From Xenopus tropicalis (taxonomy: Eukaryota > Chordata > Amphibia > Anura > Pipidae): a stretch of 64,000 nucleotides of DNA. The DNA is taken from NCBI RefSeq assembly GCF_000004195.4, contig NC_030684.2, positions 64,787,892 to 64,851,891 of the forward strand, given 5' to 3'. The position numbers and the translations under genes are program-made. Below the pieces are notes generated by a model. That model was not told the DNA's origin and did not search any database. It worked only from the letters and a program-made list of their open reading frames with translations. Of the stretch, positions 51,001 to 58,981 are shown piece by piece. The first letter of the stretch is position 1. Each line of letters opens with the position of its first letter.

Positions 51001-53887
51001 GCGAGGTGCTTTTTGGGATGTTTTTGTTAGAGTGAATTTGCTTTACCATCATGATGGACCACTAGCCAACAAATATACCCAACCTGGACAATGCCTTCAG
51101 CAGCCTCGCGGTTAAGGTGGCTCCCTTGCCAACAGAAAGTTCAAGTACCTCCTCAGACACGTTGAGATGCTTTGACTCATTGTGAAGGGCTGTCTGCCTG
51201 TACATTGCTGAACCTGGCCTATGGCCTTGCTTCTGAGGGCGATCCCAGATTCCTCAGTCTTTTTGGGATGCTACTGTCAGCGGCGTGACTTTTCTTTTGC
51301 CAACAAATTTGCCAAAACGGGCGTGCGTCAGCAGCCAGTTCAGGGTTAGGATGCCTGCATCCTTAGTGTAGAGCTTCAGCGATGTGGTGGTAAGGGAAGC
51401 TGCACTATAAGAAGAAGAAGGTTGAGAATTAAATTACAGATTCTTCCCACTTCTGTCTTTTTAGGATGGTTAGGTTACAATTGTCTTGGTTCTTCAAGAA
51501 GGACCACTTGCCCAGCCAAGCCTGAGTCTTCAACAGCGTAGTGGTGGCTTGAGGGGCAGCTTTTCAAGAAGTGGCCAGGAAGCATCAGATGCTGTTGGCA
51601 AAAACTAGCTTGGCGGCATATGATTGCATGTTCCAAAATGCCCTTTCTTTCCAGCACAGGCATCTATGAGGGGCTACCTGATTATTCACTTGTGGTAGCA
51701 ACTCCCATGGTCCTCTTCACTCTGGGCTACTCCTGCTTAATGTGCTGCACAACTGTGGTTGGATGAGCCTTGCTTGTCTTGTCATCATGGATGAGAGTCC
51801 AGTGTGCTTGTGTGTGGGGAGAGCTGAGATTGCCTGGGGTGGTGCTTCTGTGATTGGTTGCTTCTTGATGTTGGTGGCTCAACTCCATGCTTCCACTCTT
51901 AGACCTTTCTTGGGGCACTCTTCTCAACCAGTGGCTCTTCTGTTGCTCTGGTGGGAATTGAACTCAGGACCTTGCGCTCCATGGGCAGTTGCCTTAACCG
52001 CTGCTCTGTTTGCTGGGTGACTTCTTAGTTGGAAAGAATGGCTCCCTTTCTGCCTAATTTGCAAAATCACCGTAAGGCTTCAGCGGTGTAGTGGGAAGAG
52101 CCGCTGTGTTATAAGAAGAAGGTTGCAAGTTCAATACTTGCTTCATCTCTAGTTACTATATGCTTTTGGTACATTGACTTTGCTTCATCATCATCATCAT
52201 CATGAAGAACCACCAGCCAACAAATTTTAAAGGCTTGCTGTGTTTTTCCAGTGGCCTAGGGCTTAAGGCAACTGCCTTGTGAGTGTGGAGTCAATAGTTC
52301 AATTCCTCACTTGGTCTTGTTGCAATGCCTCTGCTCTCTGAGAAAGGCCTCCCAATCTGTGTTAGAAGAAGCTTGCAAGCTCAATAACCGCTTCCTCTCT
52401 AGTTACTTTATGCTTTAGGTACATTAACTTTGCATCATCATGAAGAACCACCAGTCAACAAATTTTAGCAGCCTCGTGGTTAAGGTGGCTCCCTTGCCAA
52501 CAGAAAGTTCAAGTACCACCTCAGACACGTTGAGATGCTTTGACTCATTGTGAAGGGCTGTTTGCCTGTACATTGCTGAACCTGGCCTATGGCCTTGCTT
52601 CTGAGGGCGATCCCAGATTCCTCAGTCTTTTTGGGATGCTACTGTCAGCGGCGTGACTTTGCTTTTGCCAAGAAATTTGCCAAAACGGGCGTGCGTCAGC
52701 AGCCAGTTCAGGGTTAGGATGCCTGCATCCTTATTGTAGAGCTTCAGCGATGTGGTGGTAAGGGAAGCTGCACTATAAGAAGAAGAAGGTTGAGAATTAA
52801 ATTACAGATTCTTCCCACTTCTGACTTTTTAGGATGGTTAGGTTACAATTGTCCTGGTTCTTCAAGAAGGACCACTTGCCCAGCCAAGCCTGAGTCTTCA
52901 ACAGCATAGTGGTGGCTTGAGGGGCAGCTTTTCAAGAAGTGGCCAGGAAGCATCAGATGCTGTTGGCAAAAACTAGCTTGGTGGCATATGATTGCATGTT
53001 CTAAAAACCCCTTTCTTTCCAGCACAGGCATCTATGAGGGGCTACCTTATTATTCACTTGAGGTATCAGCTGCCATGGTCCTCTTCACTCTGGGCTAGTC
53101 CTGCTTTATGAGCTGCACAACTGTGGTTGGATGAGCCTTGCTTGTCTTGTCATCATGGATGAGAGCCCAGTGTGCTTGTGTGTGGGTGGGGGGAGCTGAG
53201 ATTGCCTGGGGTGGTGCTTCTGTGATTGGTTGCTCAACTCCATGCTTCCACTCTTAGACCTTCCTTGGGGCACTCTTCTCAACCAGGGGCTCTCCGGGTG
53301 CTCTGGTGGGAATTGAACTCAGGACCTTGCGCTCCATGGGCGGGTGCCTTAACCACTGCTCTGTTCGCCGGGTGCCTTCTTAGTTGGAAAGAATGGTGCC
53401 CTTTCTGCCTAATTTGCAAAATCACCGTATGGCTTCAGCGGTGCAGTGGGAAGAGCCGCTGTGTTATAAGAAGAAGTTTGCAAGTTCAATACTTGCTTCC
53501 TCTCTAGTTACTATATGCTTTTGGTACATTGACTTTGCTTCATCATCATCATCATCATGTAGAACCACCAGCCAACAAATTTTAAAGGCTTGATGTGTTT
53601 TTCCAGTGGCCTAGGGCTTAAGGCGACTGCCTTGCGAGTGTGGGGTCAAGAATTCAATTCCTGACTTGGTCTGGTTGAAATGCCTTTGCTCTCTGAGAAA
53701 GGCCTCCCAATCTGTGTTAGAAGAAGCTTGCAAGCTCAATACCTGCTTCCTCTCTAGTTACTTTGTGGTTTTGGTACATTGACTTTGCATCATCATCATG
53801 AAGAACCACCAGTCAACAAATTTCCAAGGCTTGCAGCATTTCTCCTGTGGCCTAGGGCTAATGGTGGCTGTCATGCAAGCGTAGGGC
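48100..53887 (+). repeat. Decaying right edge of the satellite array
   Basis: Units become irregular. GGGCGTGCGTCAG is missing at about 48,122. About 30 bp are missing at about 48,659. GACTTTGCTTTTGCC is missing at about 49,681. About 264 bp including all of module M3 are missing at about 52,464, giving the 1,368-bp spacing 51,465-52,833. Substitutions also accumulate, for example near 53,041-53,110. The last partial unit stops inside M3, after GCAAGCGTAGGGC, just before the B box. These are clean, divergence-type changes, unlike the homopolymer-type noise at the left of the window. Confidence 0.8.
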
Positions 53888-55029
53888 ACACTTGCACTTA
53901 GTTTTACCAATTTCGTGCTCTGCTCATTTTTGGTTAGAGGAGCCTTAATTTACCTCCTGTTTTCTTACAGCCCCCAGGCATTTTTAGGGGAGTACCCAAA
54001 ATTGTTTTTGGAACACCACTTTCCACAACATAAATTCTTTGGAGTATTAGTGGCCCTTCAGATGAACTAAGTTTAACTAGACAATTCCACAAAGATTGAT
54101 GTTAGACGTGACCTCCAAACTTTCTTCTTTTAATGTTGCTGCCATAACTACTACACCATCAAAGCTTCTCACTTGGTTAGGAAAATTTGATAGTAAAAAG
54201 ATATTTTGTAACTGCAAGCAAACCCTCCTAAAACGTAGACAATGTAAGCTCAACCTTGGTCTTGTAAAGCAGCTCTTTTAATTATTACACCATTAAAGCC
54301 CTATACTATTCCCTTAACAACTAGTCCATTGTTGTCTGGTTCTTTGATGATGTTGCAGATGGTACCAGTGCTGGGCCCAGTGTCAGTGGTGGCTACGGTA
54401 CACCCCCTGCACTTTATCACCACCTCCCCCAGCAACAGTGAAGTGACTAGCAGTGCTGAGAAGCAGCATTGGGGGAGGATGAGGCATTGTCTTGCATGAT
54501 GGTAGCAATGCACTATGGTGACAAGCCCTTTGGCAGGCATCTTCAGAGATCCAAGATTGCGTTGAAGTACGTCACATGCATTTTTTGCCAACCCCAAGTT
54601 ACGGTCCTGTATGGTACTTCATAGTGAACCAAAGTGACTGTAAACAAACCAGCCCCAAAAGACCGATGTGGGAAAGCGATGGAATTTAACTCTCAACTTT
54701 AAACCTTGGAATTGGCTGGAATTAAACAAGCAAGGGAATTTGAACATTAAAAAACTGTTCACCAAAACATTATACCACTAATTTTCTGAATTTGAAATAA
54801 CACAATAAGCTCCAAACAAAAGAGAGCCCAGTGGGTGAATTAGTAGTCAAGGCACCCATACATCTGCGAGCAGGAGATTTGTTTAACCAGGGCGAGATGA
54901 TGAGGAGCATTAGCGATGAGGGGCAGTGGGGAAGCGGTGGAGAGGATAGGAGGAGAGGAGCTACTGCGCATGCGTGAGTGGTGGGAGTGATGCAAGGTGG
55001 CCTAATGCCACATGTTAAGCTTAATGTGG
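53888..55029. other. Non-satellite intergenic sequence, no gene recognised
   Basis: The satellite stops abruptly and the following sequence has no resemblance to it. ORFs up to 98 codons on the minus strand (about 54,301-54,597) have no recognisable domain. The stretch 54,780-55,020 has C-rich minus-strand reading and ACTGCGCATGCG at about 54,961-54,972. It may be a fragment of a further mobile element, but I cannot identify it. Confidence 0.5.
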
Positions 55030-55720
55030 TGAGCAGCCATGCAAGATCCAACAGTAGTAAGCCAAAATATGCAATAAGGTTACCAAGAGCGAGAATGTAA
55101 AGAGAGGAGAGATCAACAGGTGGAGAGGTATTACCAAAACTGCTACACTGAAGGTATGCACGGAGAGATAGGATGCCAACCATGATAAAGCAGAAGCACT
55201 GATAGACAGGTGCCTCTTCTGCCTACCCCTAGTTCCGGCCCTGAGCATGATCACCGTTGATGACCTTGCTAAAGCCATTTCAGTAGAGTGACCAGCATGG
55301 AAACCCGATTGAAAGGGGTCAAGAAGATGGCTGGTATGCTCCACTCAAGAAGCTTGGAGGGGAAAGACAGGAGTGAGAATGGCCTATATTTATCAAGGCA
55401 ATTTGGATCAAAGAAAGGCTGCTTGAGTATAGGTGTGATAAGAGCATGTTTGAAAGTGGACGGAAATATAGCAGTTGAGAGGGAGGACTTGGAAATGTGT
55501 GTTAGTGCAGGAACAACAGGACAGGACTGTTTTTGAAAGTGTGATGGAAGGGGATCAAGAGATCTTCAGTGACTGGGAGGAAGGAGTCAAAGGATGCTCT
55601 GGGAAGCTCTGTACTGATGGGGAGAAAGTCATACGAAGAGACAGGGAAATGCTTTGGCCAGATCAGGTTGACTTTAGATTTGTAGTGGTTTGCAAATTGT
55701 TGGGGTGAGAGGACAGGACA
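55030..55720 (-). pseudogene. Degenerate non-LTR reverse-transcriptase fragment
   Basis: Read on the minus strand, several frames together give a recognisable but broken reverse transcriptase of the CR1/L2/Rex1 type. From high to low coordinate these are a piece like 'THISKSSLSTAIFPSTFKHA', then ITPILK, then KYRPFSLL (fingers), then DPFQSGFHAGHSTEMALA, then LSWLASYLSVHTFSV and finally LGNLIAYFG just before where the YADD box should be. It has stop codons and frameshifts, and the motif A segment with the first catalytic aspartate is absent. In its place, about 50 bp at 55,197-55,247 begin CAGGGCCGGAACTAGGGG on the minus strand and may be an unrelated insertion. It parallels residues about 590-790 of the plus-strand element at 58,982 but is more diverged, so it is a different, older insertion in the opposite direction. 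No endonuclease part is visible. Confidence 0.7.
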
Positions 55721-56058
55721 TTATTTTGCTATTGATTCAAGGAGGTTCATGATCTGCATACATACTGAATGATCTGTTTTTTATATCTTCAAATCATCAT
55801 CTTCAATTCAAATTATATTTTATTAGAAAAGCACAAATATGGCCAGATGTATTTTTTTCTCAATCCCCTTTTTCTGGTCCCCAAAAAGAGACCATTATAT
55901 ATACATATATAAGACTATAGTTAAAAACTGTCACGTGGTAGCTTTGTAAATAAAAATATCACCCTCAAAATTTTACACTTTTTATTGATTTACAGATTCC
56001 TTAGAAACTACAATACAATAAATAAATTTTTAGTTTCGAAAATTGCAAGATGCTCAGG

Positions 56059-56093
<35 letters not shown>

Positions 56094-56511
56094 TTATATA
56101 ATATATAATGTTATAAATAATTAAAAATATATTTCACTTCTCCTTAAACTGGACCAGTGTTATCATAATTATTGCTTTTTGCTATCTATATAGCTGCACC
56201 ACCCACTATCCCAGGGGAAGCAGCCCTTGCATGATGGCTTATAATTAAAAGAGAAAAATTACAATGACTTCTTGTCAAAGGTTATTTTACCATATAATTA
56301 TATTATTACAACTACAATTATTTTTTTTGCTTAATCATAAAGTATTGCAGCGCAGTTCCCGATGGAGAGCTTGTTTTATTTCATAATTTGATATATATAT
56401 ACACATGAAGGTACGCTATTTCAGATTTTATGGTAAGAGGGTTATCAGTTATTTCTGTGACATATACATGTCTGTCATTGTTGCACTGCTCTAATACACA
56501 GGTATTTTAGA
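55721..56511. other. AT-rich upstream region of the V2R gene
   Basis: No ORF of interest lies here. The region is AT-rich and leads up to the V2R start codon. I see no convincing TATA box or transcription start signal that could be separated from the general AT richness. Confidence 0.5.
56062..56091. repeat. (TA)n microsatellite
   Basis: About 14 TA dinucleotides in a row are followed by imperfect TATA-rich sequence to about 56,110. The site lies about 420 bp before the V2R start codon. Confidence 0.9.
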
Positions 56512-56732
56512 ATGATAAATATTCTTAGGAGCCTTGTGATTCTGTTAATGTTCTGTGATGGGATTTGCCAAACTCCAGTATTTGGCTGCAGACCTGGGAC
56601 ACCTTATTCTCAAAGACCATTTTATATGTCGGGAGATGTCCTTATTGGTGGCCTTCTTGATATACATATATATTATAAAACAGAAGCATTTTATTTTTCA
56701 AGCCCCCCCCATCTTCAGCCACGGCAAATAAG
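56512..56732 (+). CDS. Vomeronasal type-2 receptor, exon 1 (start and signal peptide)
   Basis: This is the first coding exon of a V2R-type class C G-protein-coupled receptor, a pheromone or amino-acid-type chemoreceptor of vomeronasal or olfactory neurons. The ATG at 56,512 opens a typical signal peptide (hydrophobic LVILLMF core, likely cut near GICQ). The early cysteine FGC follows, then SGDVLIGGLLDIHI, the family's conserved D-(V/L)-IGGL-F-P-H strand that begins the Venus-flytrap domain. The exon is 221 bp: 73 codons plus two bases. It ends AAG|GTCAGT, a plausible donor. Those two bases plus the first base of exon 2 make a serine codon, and the frame continues correctly. A run of eight Cs at 56,703-56,710 near the end is a place where a sequencing or real indel would matter. 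The other exons (large extracellular part, cysteine-rich domain, seven-helix domain) lie beyond the window, so I cannot say whether the gene is intact. Confidence 0.85.
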
Positions 56733-57494
56733 GTCAGTTACTGTTTTTCGTTTGCAACAATTCACATATTATAACTATGACTATAATTAATTTTGTGCCA
56801 AATATACAAATTTTATCAAGCATAAAAAGATTTTAGTCCTCAATTATAACAGAAAATGTGAATCCTTTGTAAAATTTTGTCTAATTAAAGTTACTATTGA
56901 AAGCAGTATTTGTCCCTTCTGCACTGCTGGTCCTGACTCTTGAAACAATGTAGCAGAAGGCAGTTCTCCTCCAGCAAAGTCTCTGTTTTTCACAGTGCCT
57001 TGTATATGTCTGCACTGCCAGTTCAAAAAATGAATCAGAAATCAACTGACCTGTGAAAAGAATAGCAGTGCAAAGTGAGTCAGCAGTGCAAAGAATAGCA
57101 AGACAGATAGACACTACTTTAATAGTTATGTGTACATTTTATGGCTGTTTAAACAATTTAAACTTGTAATACTTGTTTATTGTAAAATCGCTAAGAGGGA
57201 TATTTCCTTACCTTGGGCATTATTGTAAATGTCGGTTTTAACTCCTTTTATTTCAGGTGCAAAGTCAGAAGTTATAATACGGTTCTCATTTTAAACTCTT
57301 ACAGACTTTCTCTTCTGTTTTTGGGATTTTAAATATTATTGTGTTCGGCTACAATCTAAGCAGTACAGGTTGCTTCTAAGGTAGGCAGATAGAGAGTTCA
57401 TCAACAGCTTGAGGGATGCAGTAAAGGAATCCCTGTTTATATCATATCCATCATGCATCCTGCATTGCCAAGAAACTTATCTCAGGCTCTGTAA

Positions 57495-57826
57495 TACAGG
57501 TATAGGACCCGTTATCCAGAATGTTTGGGACCTGGGGCTTTCTGAATAAGGGATCTTTCTGTAATTTGGATCTCCATACCCTAAGTCTACTAAAAAATAA
57601 TTTAGACATTATTTAAACCCAATAGGATTGTTTTGCCTCCAATAAGGATTAATTGTATCTTAGTTGGGATCAAGTACAAGGCACTGTTTTATTATTACAG
57701 AGAAAAAGGAAAACATTTTTAAAAATTAGAGTTATTTGCTTATAATGGAGTCTATGGGAGATTACCTTTCTGTAATTCTGAACTTTCTGGATATTGGGTT
57801 TCCGGATAAGTGATCCTATACCTGTA
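57495..57826. mobile_element. Palindromic MITE with 25-bp terminal inverted repeats
   Basis: The element runs from CAGGTATAGGACCCGTTATC at 57,497 to its inverted copy ending CCTATACCTG at 57,824. The first 25 bases of the two ends agree at 21 positions. TA flanks both ends, so the target duplication may be TA. I see no longer direct repeat. It has no coding capacity. I recognise the type as a very common Xenopus interspersed sequence (ends with TATAGGA and TTATCC, interior AATAGGATTGTTTTGCC), but I cannot give a safe family name. Confidence 0.8.
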
Positions 57827-58212
57827 TTCAATTTATAAATGGCCATGTGCATTAAACATCAATTTTACAAGACATTGGGAAACATAAGGAACATGAGCAT
57901 ATGCTTCTCACCAAAAATACAACATGAATTAGTTATACTAATTTATGTTTTTTTTGCTTTCCTTTAGGTAAGAAAATGCATTATTTTTTATAGACGTACA
58001 TTGCTGTAGATGTTACTGAAAAAAAGAGAAAGAAAAAGATAATATTTTAGAAATAATAAAATATCTAATTACATAATTTCTTTCATAATCTCTGTGCCTG
58101 AGGGTTAACAATAGTTATCCACTATCCACTGCTGGTTCATTTTAAATGTATGTTTCATATATCTGTTTTTACTGCTTGGCTTTGATCAGTGACTTCCATT
58201 ATCATACCCCTA

Positions 58213-58606
58213 GGGGCACATTTACTAATCCACGAACGTCTGAAAAGCGTCCGAAAAGCGTCCGAATGCGTTTTTTTCGTAATGATCTGTATTTTGCGAC
58301 TTTTTCGAACGCTCAATACGAAAGTCACGACAATTCGCGAAAGTCGTACTGGCTATGCAAGAAGTCGCGACAATTCCCGAAATTGTAATGGCAATGAAAA
58401 AGTCGCGACAATTCACGAAAGTCATAATGGCTATGAAAAAGTCGCGACAATTCACGAAATTTGTAATGACTATGAAAAAGTCGCGACAATTCGCGCAAGT
58501 CGTAACGGCTACGAAAAAGTCGCAAAAGATACGAAAAAGTCGCAAAATGTTCGTTTTCCAATCCGAATTTTTCCCTTTCGGATTCGTGGATTAGTAAATC
58601 AGCCCC
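58213..58606. mobile_element. Harbinger-like MITE, 394 bp, with internal minisatellite
   Basis: The ends are GGGGCACATTTACTAATCC at 58,213 and the inverse of GGGGCTGATTTACTAATCC at 58,606. Both continue with CACGAA. A three-base direct repeat CTA flanks the element (58,210-58,212 and 58,607-58,609). Three-base duplications and G-rich ends fit PIF/Harbinger-type non-autonomous elements, but there is no transposase to prove it. The interior is CpG-rich and unlike the AT-rich surroundings. The 149-codon ORF over it is a by-product of the tandem repeat. Confidence 0.75.
58324..58535 (+). repeat. 39-bp minisatellite inside the MITE
   Basis: Five units begin GTC(G/A)CGACAATTC at 58,324, 58,364, 58,402, 58,441 and 58,480, with spacing 40, 38, 39 and 39. 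They are followed by shortened units GTCGCAAAAG at 58,519 and about 58,539. Each full unit ends GGCTATGAAAAA or similar. The units contain the palindrome TCGCGA. Because 39 is a multiple of three, all frames stay open through the block, giving false ORFs on both strands. Confidence 0.85.
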
Positions 58607-58807
58607 CTAGTCTAATCACATTTCCTGGCTCTGTGTAAGGGTAAATCATTATCTGATAACAGGCAATAGGTGTGAATTTGGGTGTATTTGATGTCTAGCC
58701 AATTGGGCCCTCCTCTTAGAACCATGTGATTCTCTTGAACTATTTCCTTTGGATCACTCTGAGAGCAGCTCGGCTGGGGGTTGCAGCTCGGCAGTATAGC
58801 AACTTAA

Positions 58808-58930
58808 AGTATAGCAAATTTAAGTATACTTTAATGAGTTAGATAGAGTATAGCAAATTTAAGTATACTTTAATGAGTTAGATAGAGTATAGCAAATTTA
58901 AGTATACTTTAATGAGTTAGATAGAGTTAG
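58808..58930 (+). repeat. 3 x 39-bp tandem repeat ahead of the retrotransposon ORF
   Basis: AGTATAGCAAATTTAAGTAT starts at 58,808, 58,847 and 58,886, giving an exact 39-bp period. Each unit ends GAGTTAGATAG. The copies are essentially identical. The block ends about 50 bp before the first ATG of the ORF. Tandem units at the 5' end of non-LTR elements can carry promoter activity (the monomers of mouse L1 are the known case). Here that role is only an inference. Confidence 0.8.
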
Positions 58931-58981
58931 ACAGCAGTTGGAACAACAGTGAACATACTCCATCTGGGACTTCACCTGAAA

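Larger units (their letters stand above)
21820..52440 (+). repeat. Right-zone homogenised satellite subfamily
   Basis: Diagnostic variants are CCATGGGCAGTTGCC, GAATGGCTCCC, CAGCCTCGCGGTTAAGG, AGAAGAAGCTTGCAAGC and TTGGATGAGCCTTGC. The first unit (M4 at about 21,833; M8 at about 22,700) is transitional and still has CCATGGACGGG. Length is very constant (1,627-1,633 bp) between 23.8 and 46.6 kb. Variants shared by blocks of neighbouring units, such as CTTT(T)TCC instead of CTTTTGCC from 33.4 to 46.5 kb, point to recent local amplification. Confidence 0.8.
1..53887 (+). repeat. Satellite array, ~1.6-kb unit, about 33 tandem copies
   Basis: One head-to-tail array fills the first 84% of the window and continues past its left edge. 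The anchor GATGGTTAGGTTACA recurs at 1262, 2861, 4464, 6073, 7692, 9309, 10932, 12547, 14146, 15749, 17359, 18974, 20581, 22196, 23819, 25452, 27084, 28717, 30350, 31968, 33601, 35233, 36860, 38493, 40123, 41755, 43385, 45015, 46642, 48257, 49844, 51465 and 52833. Spacing is 1,599-1,623 bp on the left, mostly 1,627-1,633 bp from 23.8 to 46.6 kb, and irregular at the right edge (1,587, 1,621, 1,368). Neighbouring units in 23.8-47 kb are nearly identical by eye. The array holds no convincing protein gene: ORFs on both strands are broken by small indels and many lack an ATG. Each unit is made of tRNA-like modules, described in the representative unit. Copy number and spacing were read by hand. 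I cannot name a described satellite family for it. Confidence 0.97.

Noticed and set aside
1..53887. CRISPR array or bacterial repeat system
   Set aside because: The units are 1.6 kb with no short repeat-spacer pattern, and the context is vertebrate.
1..53887. rDNA, histone or tRNA gene cluster as explanation of the tandem array
   Set aside because: No rRNA-like, histone-coding or intact tRNA sequence is present in the unit.
54301..54597. A 98-codon minus-strand ORF just right of the satellite
   Set aside because: It has no domain, signal or splice context, and lies in a region with mobile-element debris.
58189..58638. A 149-codon ORF with a repeated peptide near 58.2-58.6 kb
   Set aside because: It is produced by the 39-bp minisatellite (a multiple of three) inside a MITE; open frames occur on both strands.
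58808..58930. A link between the 39-bp repeats at 58,324 and 58,808
   Set aside because: They have the same period but no sequence similarity, so this is taken as coincidence.
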